Shown: positions 7,143 to 14,047, numbered from the stretch's first letter. The stretch: DNA of 16,345 nt from an uncultured Bacilli bacterium (GCA_934101425.1 CAKOQQ010000012.1:1-16345), one strand, 5' to 3'. A program made the numbers and translations. Notes: generated by a model not told the origin, from the letters alone.

Positions 7143-7964
7143 CTACTTAACTACCTTATTAGACTTTAAAAATTCTAATACTTCTGTCTTTGATACTACA
7201 CCTTCTAATTTATTAGTTACTTTCTTATTTTGAATAATTATTACAACTGGTATTTCTTGATCTAATGTTAATCCAAGTGTATTAAAGAAAGTAGTTTGAT
7301 TGTCTTCTGAATCAAAAGATAATTCAAAATAATTTATATCAACTTTATTTTCTTTAGATATTTCTTTTAAAACATCTTTTAAAACAGTTGTTTTAGTATA
7401 TGCATTATCAATACTAGATATTGCAATTACTGAAGTTTTTCCTGAATTAAATAAATCTAAAAATGTTTCTAAATTTAAATAATTAATACCTAAAGTTGCA
7501 TCTTTATCAACTAAATTATACGTTTTTAATTTTTCTAATAATTTACCTTGGTCTAAGTAATTAAATGTTTCAACTACTTTACCTTCTTTTACAACAGCTA
7601 AATAAGGAGTTCTTAAATCTTCTATTTCTAATTTTTCTACTATTTCATTAGCAGAACTATTAAGAAGTTTATCCATATTAATTTTTACATAATTAATATC
7701 TCCAACTGTTTTTACTTCTTCTAATACTTTATCAAAAGATTCACAAGCTGAACAAGTAGTTTGAGCTAAATAAATTATTCCATAACTTCTTGAATTTAGC
7801 ATTTCATAGAATTTATTTAATGAACTTTCATCTTCTTTTTCTTTACTTTTTGTTGCAGCAATTAAAACAATTATAAATATAATAAACACTCCAAGCACTG
7901 ATAATAATTTTATAATAGATTTTTTACTATTTGTTTTTTCATTTTTACTTTTTAATTCTTTCAT
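7143..7964 (-). CDS. membrane-anchored thioredoxin-like protein (CSAC), two thioredoxin-fold domains
   Basis: A 273-residue protein. Lysine-rich residues 1-17 are followed by one membrane segment (about 18-37), then an extracytoplasmic part. The first thioredoxin fold (about 50-150) has GIIYLAQTTCSACESF with redox pair Cys71/Cys74 and the expected cis-proline in RTPYL (Pro120). The second (about 165-270) keeps the fold, including EIPVVIII with a proline at the cis-Pro place, but has no cysteine, as in multi-domain disulfide proteins where one domain is structural. It likely reduces or exchanges thiols outside the membrane; partners are unknown, the neighbouring rhodanese and thioredoxin lipoproteins being candidates. 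The start ATG follows SD GGAGG, seven bases after an extended -10. It is coupled to the downstream PH-domain gene. Confidence 0.88.
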   Translation of the reverse strand: MKELKSKNEKTNSKKSIIKLLSVLGVFIIFIIVLIAATKSKEKEDESSLNKFYEMLNSRSYGIIYLAQTTCSACESFDKVLEEVKTVGDINYVKINMDKLLNSSANEIVEKLEIEDLRTPYLAVVKEGKVVETFNYLDQGKLLEKLKTYNLVDKDATLGINYLNLETFLDLFNSGKTSVIAISSIDNAYTKTTVLKDVLKEISKENKVDINYFELSFDSEDNQTTFFNTLGLTLDQEIPVVIIIQNKKVTNKLEGVVSKTEVLEFLKSNKVVK

Positions 7965-7980
7965 ACTTCCTCCTATAATA

Positions 7981-8008
7981 ATTGTACCATATTTTTATAT
8001 TATGCAAA
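7981..8008 (-). promoter_or_regulatory. promoter of the thioredoxin-like/PH-domain pair
   Basis: On the minus strand TTTGCA (8008-8003, 4 of 6), 16 bases, then TACAAT (7986-7981) with TGG before it (extended -10). Seven bases later the SD GGAGG begins. It splits the redox cluster into two transcription units, although no terminator precedes it and read-through from the upstream rhodanese gene is likely. Confidence 0.6.
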
Positions 8009-8011
8009 CAA

Positions 8012-8335
8012 TTATTTTTCTTTTGGTAAATCTATATTTTCATATGCGCCTAGATCATATACTTTATATCCCATAGTTGTTAAAGTATCATATGCAATAC
8101 TACTTCTTCTTCCACTTTTACAATAAACTAGTATAGTTTTATTTTTATCAAAACTATCAGTTAAATTATCATATGGTATATTTATACTATCTTTTATATG
8201 TCCACTTTCATATTCCAAACTAGTTCTAACATCAATAATTATGTAGTTATTCTCCTCTAAAATTTTATCAAGTTCACTTTTAGTTGAACAGGCAGTTAAT
8301 AATATTAATACTACTATTAATAATACTTTTTTCAA
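8012..8335 (-). CDS. rhodanese-domain lipoprotein
   Basis: A 107-residue lipoprotein. The hydrophobic signal (residues 1-15) ends in lipobox LTAC with lipidated Cys16. A single rhodanese domain follows: IIIDVRTSLEYESGHI (31-47), NIPYD, and the active-site loop CKSGRRS (72-78) with catalytic Cys72 and the two arginines typical of sulfurtransferases that carry persulfide. It is tethered to the outer face of the membrane. The start is TTG at 8335, directly after the TAA of the upstream thioredoxin lipoprotein gene and without an SD, so translation probably depends on reinitiation. Small lipidated rhodaneses of this type exist in Bacillota, but sulfur donors and acceptors are unknown. The neighbouring dithiol proteins are natural candidates for releasing the persulfide. 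Confidence 0.92.
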   Translation of the reverse strand: MKKVLLIVVLILLTACSTKSELDKILEENNYIIIDVRTSLEYESGHIKDSINIPYDNLTDSFDKNKTILVYCKSGRRSSIAYDTLTTMGYKVYDLGAYENIDLPKEK

Positions 8336-9184
8336 TTACTTATTACTAAAATAAACATCATAACTATTTTTGTGTTCACTAGTTATAGCACTTATCATTT
8401 GACTTCGTATATCATCATTAAAACCAACAAATACTTTAGTACCGATTATAGTAAATGGAACACCTTTTACTTCATATCCCATTCTAAAAGCAAATTCTTT
8501 TAATAAATCAGCATTATCTTTATTATTCATCACTTCAAAATCATTTAATTTATAATATTTGCCATAAGTTTCTTCTATACTATCAAAAAATTCATGTTCT
8601 TTTTTGCAATGTGGACAACCATCACCATAAAAGAAATAAATATTAACTTTTTCACTATCATATGTAACACTATCAAGATTAAATTCTTTTTTTGTAGTAT
8701 TATTATCTTCTTTTACTTCATTATCTATTTTTTTAGTTTCTTTTATTTTTATATAACTTTTAAACCAATCAGAAAAATCATCTATATTCTTAAAATATTT
8801 AGTATCATCATCAGAATTAACATCTAAATAATCAACTATCTTTCCTTCTTTAAAAATAACAAAAGAAGGATAATACTTAATAGTATCAGCTAATAAAGTA
8901 TTTTTTATATCACTATAGGCAATTTTTACAATACCTATTTGATTTTCATTTACAAATTCATTTAATACTTTTTCAAAATTATATGAATTAACACATAAGT
9001 CTTGATAAACAAATAAGACAAATGAGCTTTTATTTTCTATTAACTCATTTACTTCTTCACTATTACTAGTTATATAGCTTACGGTATTATAATATTTGTC
9101 TTCTAAATAAAATGTTGTAGCTTCTTTTTTTGTACAACCCGTAAAAATTATACAAAATAATAATAAACTAATTATTTTCTTCAT
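8336..9184 (-). CDS. lipoprotein with two thioredoxin-fold domains (CVNS and CPHC)
   Basis: A 282-residue lipoprotein with lipobox FTGC (Cys17). Domain 1 (about 45-145) is thioredoxin-like: SFVLFVYQDLCVNSY carries a single cysteine (Cys64) in a CxxS arrangement, with a cis-Pro-like YYPSFVIF (Pro106). A charged linker (about 146-170) leads to domain 2 (about 175-270), with NIYFFYGDGCPHCKKE (Cys190/Cys193) and cis-Pro GVPFTII (Pro243). CPHC resembles DsbA-type oxidases and glutaredoxin-like enzymes. A monothiol and a dithiol domain in one chain suggests a thiol-transfer relay. The gene overlaps the upstream rhodanese lipoprotein gene by 17 bases and has no SD, indicating coupling. The reaction direction (oxidation, isomerisation or persulfide reduction) cannot be inferred from sequence. 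Confidence 0.88.
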   Translation of the reverse strand: MKKIISLLLFCIIFTGCTKKEATTFYLEDKYYNTVSYITSNSEEVNELIENKSSFVLFVYQDLCVNSYNFEKVLNEFVNENQIGIVKIAYSDIKNTLLADTIKYYPSFVIFKEGKIVDYLDVNSDDDTKYFKNIDDFSDWFKSYIKIKETKKIDNEVKEDNNTTKKEFNLDSVTYDSEKVNIYFFYGDGCPHCKKEHEFFDSIEETYGKYYKLNDFEVMNNKDNADLLKEFAFRMGYEVKGVPFTIIGTKVFVGFNDDIRSQMISAITSEHKNSYDVYFSNK

Positions 9185-9830
9185 TTAATTTATGTAAATT
9201 TTTGAAGTTAATGTCATGATAAGTAACTTTCCAAAAATCATAACTTACTTCACCATTAATTTCTTTTTTTACTACAACATTATTACTTCCATTATAATAC
9301 CAATAACCACCTACATTATATATTTTGTCGGCATCCCAACCTAAACTAACTAATAAATCTTTAGTCATAGAGGCATATCCACCACCGCCACACATCAAGA
9401 AAATATTTTTATCTTTTGGAAAATAATATTCAAGTATTTCAAAAGATTCAACATAATTTGGAACATATTTACCATCTTCACTAATACTAAATAATGTTTC
9501 TCCTTCATATCCACCATTTACTTCTTCTGGCAAATTATTAGTAGGTGCAAGTAATGGATATGGTACTACTTCAAACCCTTTTACAAATCCTGATAAATAA
9601 GAATCTCCACCAATATTTTCATATTCCGCAACATCAATAAGCATTCTCATATCACGATAAACAGTATCTTTTCTATTTAAATATTTATCAATAGTTTCTT
9701 CATTTATATTTTTATCAATACCAAATTCACCTCTTAAACCATCAGTTTTTTCTGGCTTTGGAAGTTTATTAAAGCAACCAGTTAACATTACCAATAATAA
9801 ACATAATAATATTTTTCTTATCTTTTTCAT
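9168..9830 (-). CDS. divergent rhodanese-like lipoprotein (CGGGGYA loop)
   Basis: A 220-residue lipoprotein with lipobox LTGC (Cys19). The body reads as a rhodanese domain with an enlarged middle: LIDVAEYENIGGDSYLSGFV (64-83) replaces the usual DVR...GHI block, a 45-residue insertion follows, and FLMCGGGGYAS (144-154) is the active-site strand and loop with Cys147, followed by DLLVSLGWDADKIYNVGGYW as in the C-terminal rhodanese helix and strand. The loop is glycine-only and lacks the arginines of typical sulfurtransferases, so substrate or charge preference should differ. The SD TAGGAGG overlaps the TAG of the EamA-like gene, and the 3' end overlaps the thioredoxin lipoprotein gene, so these are coupled. 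A catalytically altered rhodanese is the best reading. Confidence 0.82.
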   Translation of the reverse strand: MKKIRKILLCLLLVMLTGCFNKLPKPEKTDGLRGEFGIDKNINEETIDKYLNRKDTVYRDMRMLIDVAEYENIGGDSYLSGFVKGFEVVPYPLLAPTNNLPEEVNGGYEGETLFSISEDGKYVPNYVESFEILEYYFPKDKNIFLMCGGGGYASMTKDLLVSLGWDADKIYNVGGYWYYNGSNNVVVKKEINGEVSYDFWKVTYHDINFKNLHKLNEENN

Positions 9831-9838
9831 ATTCCCTC

Positions 9839-10150
9839 CTATATTTTAATTAAAATAACACCTATTATAATTAAAATGCTTATAAATAATTTATAGATTA
9901 AATCTTTTCTATCTTTATCAATTATATATTCATATATAGCATTTAATATAGTTGTTAATGTTAGAAGTGGTGCTACTACAGAAATATCACCATATTCATA
10001 AGCTTTAACAGATGATATTAACATTATACACCATGAAGCACTAACTAGCAAAAATAACTTCTTATCATATAAACTAAATTCTTCTTTTAATTCTTTAAAA
10101 CTTATTCTACCAAATATTATTAAAAATACTGTAGATAGTTTCTTTAACAA
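9839..10150 (-). CDS. EamA/DMT-type transporter C-terminal fragment or half-transporter
   Basis: A 103-residue membrane protein with about three helices (29-49, 53-75, 84-102). The stretch YEYGDISVVAPLLTLTTIL followed by a charged loop and IYKLFISILIIIGVILIKI matches the last helices of EamA (drug/metabolite transporter) repeats. Full EamA transporters have 10 helices and about 290 residues, so this is either a split half or a decayed remnant. The only available start is TTG at 10150, with no SD and only four bases after a perfect extended -10. An in-frame TAG lies a little upstream, so no longer form is possible. It heads the rhodanese/thioredoxin operon. If functional, it could move a sulfur compound or thiol, but that is inference from position alone. 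Confidence 0.55.
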   Translation of the reverse strand: MLKKLSTVFLIIFGRISFKELKEEFSLYDKKLFLLVSASWCIMLISSVKAYEYGDISVVAPLLTLTTILNAIYEYIIDKDRKDLIYKLFISILIIIGVILIKI

Positions 10151-10154
10151 AGAT

Positions 10155-10163
10155 ATTATACCA
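10155..10163 (-). promoter_or_regulatory. extended -10 promoter of the rhodanese/thioredoxin lipoprotein operon
   Basis: The minus strand reads TGG TATAAT (10163-10155). The -35 region lies in the preceding terminator hairpin and is poor. The predicted start point falls on the TTG of the EamA-like gene. Confidence 0.6.
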
Positions 10164-10164
10164 T

Positions 10165-10189
10165 AAAAAAAGTTCTATACAGAACTTTT
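10165..10189 (-). terminator. terminator of the XRE-regulator gene
   Basis: AAAAGTTCT / AGAACTTTT (9 bp) with loop GTAT on the minus strand and a run of T residues to 10165, starting a few bases after the TAA at 10196-10194. Confidence 0.85.
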
Positions 10190-10193
10190 ATAA

Positions 10194-11774
10194 TTAGTTA
10201 TTTTTTAATTCACAATAATAATATTTTAAACCATCTTTCGTACATGTTACATTATTATCATAATGAATACCATTTTTATCATATCTTACATTTATATTAT
10301 TATCACTCTTATATACTTCTATACAATTATTATAATAATTATCCTCTAAATAACAAATTCTATTATTAGAATATTCTTTTATAATTTCTAAACTATAAAT
10401 ATTATTTTCTTTATATAAATTTGTTATTGCATATTTAGTTTTATTTTTAATAATATTTTTTATATTATCTTCACTAGTTATAATAGTTATTACTGGTATT
10501 TCACTTCTATAATTAAACACTTTATTATCTTTTAAACTTTTTTTAACTTCGTTAAATACACTATAAAAATCATTTAATTTAGTATAATAATTAACTATTA
10601 CCGTATCCATAGAATTATCAAATTCTATTTTATAAGCATCTTTATTATAATTTATTTTGACTTTAATATTATCTTTTAAAGTGTTATCAATTTCATATCT
10701 GTTAACATTAGTATCATTAAGATAAATATCTACATTTTTATCATATGTCTTTATTATTTCATCAGTATTTTTATATGTAATATCGTTATATTCTAAATTT
10801 AATGAAGATAAGAATGTTATAGATAATCCTACTCCAGCTATTAAAATAGATATAATAAATACTATAAAACTCTTTTTAGCGTTATATTTTTTATTAAATA
10901 TAAATGAGTATAAACTTATTAAAACAACAATATTTATAAGTATTATACCAACCATACTAGTAGATAATCCTATAAATACATTATTTATACTTATATAATA
11001 AATAAATACAACTAGTAAAAAGGCAAATACTAATAGTGTTAAAGAAAAGGCAAATAAAATAGTTAAAGCAATAAACTTAATAAAAAATAGTAAACATTTA
11101 AATAAACCATTTATAAACCTATAATCAGAATGTTTTGGATCTCTTATTATAATTTTTTCATTTTTTTCTTCTTTTATAATAGACTCTTCTATATCATTAC
11201 TCTTTTCATAATTATCATCAATTTTATAGTAATCTAAATATCTAGTTTTAAATATATCTATGTATACTATGATTGCTAATACAAAGTATATAAAAATATA
11301 TATAGCTCTAAAAACACCTAATATTACTTTATATACATTAAACGGAATTGAATTGAAGATAGAACCTACAATACTTCCACCAACTATTAAAATAGTGTCC
11401 CCTACAACATATAAAAGTAAAAATATTAATAATTGTTCAATAATACATTTTACTTTGCATTTAAAACTGATATTGGCAAACATAGCAATAGTTTTATGTA
11501 AAAAAGCTAAAAAATCATCTACATACTTATTTAACTTATTTTTCGCTTCTATATTTTCTTTTACTTCTTTTATATTTTGACTTAATAGTTCATCTATATT
11601 TACATTAAACATTTTACAAAGTTGTAACACTTTATCCATTTCAGGATAAGTTTGACCAGATTCCCACTTAGAAACACTTTGTCTTGATACTCCAAGTTCT
11701 AAAGCTAATTCTTCTTGTGATAAATTATTATCCTTTCTTAATTTCTTCAAATTATTAGCAAAATTTGAATTCAT
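10194..11774 (-). CDS. XRE-family regulator fused to a multi-pass membrane and outer domain
   Basis: A 526-residue protein. Residues 6-62 are a Cro/C1-type helix-turn-helix (LKKLRKDNNLSQEELA, VSRQSVSKWESG, then PEMDKVLQLCKMFNVNIDELL). A charged linker follows. Hydrophobic segments lie at about 111-140, 148-173, 227-262, 265-293 and 300-322, with a charged cytoplasmic loop at 180-215. Residues 324-526 form a hydrophilic, asparagine-rich domain, probably outside the membrane. The layout suggests a one-component membrane sensor whose HTH faces the cytoplasm and binds DNA, the outer part sensing an envelope signal; this is inferred from architecture. SD AAGGAG precedes ATG 11774. Repeated CAACT/TGGTAGA elements upstream suggest autoregulation. 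The operon next downstream is the surface redox cluster, a possible target. The membrane helix count is approximate. Confidence 0.85.
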   Translation of the reverse strand: MNSNFANNLKKLRKDNNLSQEELALELGVSRQSVSKWESGQTYPEMDKVLQLCKMFNVNIDELLSQNIKEVKENIEAKNKLNKYVDDFLAFLHKTIAMFANISFKCKVKCIIEQLLIFLLLYVVGDTILIVGGSIVGSIFNSIPFNVYKVILGVFRAIYIFIYFVLAIIVYIDIFKTRYLDYYKIDDNYEKSNDIEESIIKEEKNEKIIIRDPKHSDYRFINGLFKCLLFFIKFIALTILFAFSLTLLVFAFLLVVFIYYISINNVFIGLSTSMVGIILINIVVLISLYSFIFNKKYNAKKSFIVFIISILIAGVGLSITFLSSLNLEYNDITYKNTDEIIKTYDKNVDIYLNDTNVNRYEIDNTLKDNIKVKINYNKDAYKIEFDNSMDTVIVNYYTKLNDFYSVFNEVKKSLKDNKVFNYRSEIPVITIITSEDNIKNIIKNKTKYAITNLYKENNIYSLEIIKEYSNNRICYLEDNYYNNCIEVYKSDNNINVRYDKNGIHYDNNVTCTKDGLKYYYCELKNN

Positions 11775-11807
11775 AATTTCATCTCCTTACAACTTAATAA
11801 TACCTTT

Positions 11808-11850
11808 TCTACCAGTTGCAATCTACCAACTTATAGTTGTTTTTTGTCAA
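11808..11850 (-). promoter_or_regulatory. promoter with repeated operator-like elements upstream of the XRE regulator
   Basis: A perfect -35 TTGACA (11850-11845) is followed by the palindrome CAACTATAAGTTG (11839-11827), then two direct repeats of TGGTAGA (11828-11822 and 11814-11808) 14 bases apart. The first overlaps an extended -10-like TGG TAGATT at a long 19-base spacing. Further CAACT/AGTTG words occur on both sides. This arrangement is what autoregulation by the encoded XRE protein would need. The exact -10 is uncertain. Confidence 0.5.
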
Positions 11851-11879
11851 TTTTTAGTTGCTTTTCATTATTTTATCAC

Positions 11880-11907
11880 AAAAAAAGCAAGTTTTATACT
11901 CGCTTTT
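11880..11907 (-). terminator. terminator of the Nudix operon, stop codon in the loop
   Basis: The minus strand has AAAAGCGAG / CTTGCTTTT, a 9-bp stem with one G-U wobble, loop TATAAAA, then T residues to 11880. The Nudix gene's TAA (11896-11894) is in the loop. Confidence 0.82.
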
Positions 11908-12349
11908 CATTATCTATATATATTGTACTAAATTTTATACCTTTTTTATTATTATTGATAGCCTCTATTTCAAAATCAATCATATCATTTGGTAAATTGT
12001 CTATATTAGCCCATACTAATTCACTACATTTAAAAGGTTCATTAATAGTAATATCTCCCTTATAACCTTTTACTTCAAAATAAACATCATAATATGATGG
12101 TAATGATTTATTTTTTCTATTTACAACAAATGTATCAATAATATCATCTATATTTATTTCAATATTAAGTTCTTCCTTTGCTTCTCTTATTAAAGCTTCA
12201 TATGCATTTTCGCCATGATCAATATGTCCTGCTGGAAGTGCTAGAAATCCTGGCCATAACTTTGTATTTTGCCTTCTTTGTAGTAAAATTTTTCCTTCAC
12301 TATTTCTTATAATTAAATATACTGCTGATAAAAATTTTTCTCTTTCCAT
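11894..12349 (-). CDS. Nudix hydrolase (MutT-like)
   Basis: A 151-residue cytoplasmic Nudix hydrolase. The Nudix box runs from Gly41 to Ile63: G41, E47, R55-E56, E59-E60; the usual glycine near the end is Asn62, a tolerated change. The preceding strand LLQRRQNTKLWPGFLALPAGHI is typical of MutT/NTP-pyrophosphohydrolase subfamilies acting on nucleoside triphosphates or nucleotide sugars; I cannot choose the substrate. SD AAGGAG overlaps the TAA of the upstream histidine phosphatase gene, so the two are coupled. Nudix plus histidine-phosphatase pairing recalls mycobacterial MutT1, in which both domains are fused and act on 8-oxo-dGTP. Third and last gene of the operon starting near 13539. Confidence 0.93.
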   Translation of the reverse strand: MEREKFLSAVYLIIRNSEGKILLQRRQNTKLWPGFLALPAGHIDHGENAYEALIREAKEELNIEINIDDIIDTFVVNRKNKSLPSYYDVYFEVKGYKGDITINEPFKCSELVWANIDNLPNDMIDFEIEAINNNKKGIKFSTIYIDNEKRV

Positions 12350-12358
12350 ACTTACTCC

Positions 12359-12982
12359 TTAATTTATATTTTCTATACTAACTACTTTTTTATCTTCAAA
12401 ACATATTTTAAAAACATCAGCATTTTTAAATCTACCATTCATAACTTCTATGTTATTAAAGCTAATCTTAAAATTATTTCCATCAAAATTAAAATCACAA
12501 ACACTCTTTAAATATGACATTAAAATCATTCCGTGTATTACTAATACAATATTGTTATCAGTACTATCTAATATATCACTTAAAAAACTATTAAATCTAC
12601 TATCAACTTCATTTAATGATTCTCCACTAGCAAACTTCAAATCTTTGTTATCAAATGAATTTCTAGAAAAATCTAATGGTAAATCAGATATTTTCTCACA
12701 GCCTAATTTTCTTTCATTTATTCTATTATCTAACTTTATTTTTAAATTGTTTTTTTCTGCTAAATATTTAGATGTACCAATTGCTCTATATGAATCACTA
12801 GAATAAATAACATCTATATGATTTAATTCTTCTATGTTACATAGTTTTTTAGCATTATCTTCTCCTAAAGAAGATAATATCATATTTCTATTATAATCAT
12901 CCCAACTTACATTTTGATAATCATCATAATTATCAATTATAACAAATGGAGCTGAATGTCTTATTAAATATACTCTCTTCAT
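12359..12982 (-). CDS. histidine phosphatase (phosphoglycerate-mutase-like)
   Basis: A 207-residue cytoplasmic member of the histidine phosphatase superfamily, branch 1. The phosphohistidine is His9 in LIRHS (6-10). Other active-site residues are Arg66 (SSDSYRAIGT), Glu90 (NERKLG) and His150 in VIHGM. It is monofunctional and small, closer to broad phosphatases (CobC/PhoE/SixA-like) than to glycolytic mutases; substrate unknown. The start ATG overlaps the TGA of the upstream gene as ATGA, and its own stop overlaps the Nudix SD. A paralog lies at 15447-16046, sharing ERKxG, the GES-NEV segment and a similar C-terminus. Confidence 0.92.
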   Translation of the reverse strand: MKRVYLIRHSAPFVIIDNYDDYQNVSWDDYNRNMILSSLGEDNAKKLCNIEELNHIDVIYSSDSYRAIGTSKYLAEKNNLKIKLDNRINERKLGCEKISDLPLDFSRNSFDNKDLKFASGESLNEVDSRFNSFLSDILDSTDNNIVLVIHGMILMSYLKSVCDFNFDGNNFKISFNNIEVMNGRFKNADVFKICFEDKKVVSIENIN

Positions 12983-13539
12983 ACATTATCATCTTTCATT
13001 TTATTCAATTCACAATTAATCTCTTTTATTAAATCATTCATCTCTTTTCTATCATCTTCTCCTTTATGATTCATAAAATCATTCCATTCAGATAAAACAA
13101 GTTCTATATTTTCTTTATTTACTTTATCATTTAATATTGCATGTGCTGTTTTTTTATAGTTCATGATAGATACAACGGCAAGAGCCTTATAATATGATTT
13201 TTCCTTAATATTAGATATTTTATAAAAATGGTAAGCCATATCATCATCTATTTTTCTTGGATTACTAATTATTATTTTATTTGTTCTATAAATAGTAGTA
13301 GCACCATCTAATCTTATATTTTCTGCATCACTAGGTATTTTTACATCATAGATAGTATCTCCTCTATGTAACCATCTTATAATACTTTTTTCATCGCAAT
13401 AATTAAACCCTCCAAATTCTTTAGGATTAGTAGCTAAAGGATTCCAATTATCACTTATATTCACTTCATTTATTTTATACTTTACTAATGCATTAGCACC
13501 ACTAGAGTCACCATACATTACTTTAACATACTTACTCAT
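12979..13539 (-). CDS. conserved-looking protein of unknown function, first gene of the Nudix operon
   Basis: A 186-residue cytoplasmic protein starting at ATG 13539, supported by SD GGTGA four bases upstream; an ATG eight codons earlier lies in the promoter. I do not recognise the family. A central block looks conserved in style: PKEFGGFNYCDEKSIIRWLHRGD, then TIYDVKIPSDAE, then TTIYRTNKIIISNPRKI. Structurally this suggests alternating strands with a turn at RGD, in a layout that vaguely recalls small phage or ADP-ribosyl-transferase-like domains (DUF7666-type), but I cannot support that. Residues about 120-186 are helical and charged. It is coupled by an ATGA overlap to a histidine phosphatase and then a Nudix hydrolase, suggesting a nucleotide or nucleoside-diphosphate-linked role. 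Confidence 0.7.
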   Translation of the reverse strand: MSKYVKVMYGDSSGANALVKYKINEVNISDNWNPLATNPKEFGGFNYCDEKSIIRWLHRGDTIYDVKIPSDAENIRLDGATTIYRTNKIIISNPRKIDDDMAYHFYKISNIKEKSYYKALAVVSIMNYKKTAHAILNDKVNKENIELVLSEWNDFMNHKGEDDRKEMNDLIKEINCELNKMKDDNV

Positions 13540-13554
13540 ATCTTCACCAATACT

Positions 13555-13560
13555 ATTATA
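13555..13560 (-). promoter_or_regulatory. -10 element of the Nudix/phosphatase operon
   Basis: TATAAT on the minus strand, then six bases, then the SD GGTGA and ATG 13539. The -35 region falls within the hsp20 terminator palindrome and is poor. Confidence 0.5.
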
Positions 13561-13576
13561 CAATATTTAAAAATTA

Positions 13577-13604
13577 AAAGATACAAATTTAAATTTGTAT
13601 CTTT
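13577..13604 (-). terminator. terminator of hsp20
   Basis: A 28-base perfect palindrome with arms AAAGATACAAATTT and its complement. As RNA it forms a 12-bp stem with a UUAA loop. A T-rich run follows on the minus strand (13576-13565). It starts five bases after the hsp20 stop. Confidence 0.8.
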
Positions 13605-13609
13605 ATAAA

Positions 13610-14026
13610 TTATTCACCAATTTCGATGTATTTCTTTGATTTAACTTCTTTTGCTTCTACTTTTGGAATTTCAATACTTAAAGTACCATTCTTAAAGTTT
13701 GCTTTTACTTCTTCTTCTTTTATATTTTCACCAATATAATATTTTCTTGAGCATTCTCCGTAATATCTTTCTTTACGAATGTATTTACCTTTCTTATCTT
13801 TTTCATCATTATGCATATTAGTTCTTGCATTTATAACAAGATATCCATCTTCAATATGCATCTTTATATCTTTCTTATCAAAACCAGGTAAATCAACAAT
13901 CATTTCATATTTATCATCATGTTCTTTTATATCAGTTTTCATAATTTTATTTTCATTTGAACTAAAAAATGGATCTTCAAAAAAATCTCCAAAAATATTA
14001 AAATCTCTTCTAGGTACTAACATCAT
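13610..14026 (-). CDS. Hsp20 small heat shock protein
   Basis: A 138-residue ATP-independent holdase chaperone. A short N-terminal arm (1-27, with FGDFFEDPFF) precedes the alpha-crystallin domain (about 28-122), which includes DLPGFDKKDIKMHIEDGYLVINA and, near its end, FKNGTLSIEIPK with the conserved G-x-L. The C-terminal extension ends KYIEIGE, the I-x-I motif that inserts into neighbouring dimers for oligomer assembly. SD AAGGAAG is nine bases before the first ATG; a second ATG follows immediately and either may be used. Expression is under the CIRCE-embedded promoter upstream, with an 85-base leader. Hsp20 in HrcA control is less common than groESL/dnaK in that role. Confidence 0.97.
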   Translation of the reverse strand: MMLVPRRDFNIFGDFFEDPFFSSNENKIMKTDIKEHDDKYEMIVDLPGFDKKDIKMHIEDGYLVINARTNMHNDEKDKKGKYIRKERYYGECSRKYYIGENIKEEEVKANFKNGTLSIEIPKVEAKEVKSKKYIEIGE

Positions 14027-14047
14027 ATATATCTACTTCCTTTCATC

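Noticed and set aside
8594..8827. Plus-strand phenylalanine- and isoleucine-rich ORF opposite the thioredoxin lipoprotein
   Set aside because: No SD and low-complexity composition, and it is fully antisense to a gene with clear motifs. Other antisense ORFs (11260-11580, 11844-12065, 12450-12806, 13779-14066, 15523-15726) were dropped for the same reasons.
13577..13604. Perfect palindrome after hsp20 as an operator
   Set aside because: It lies just after the stop and is followed by a T-rich run, which fits a terminator better, though a dual role is not excluded.
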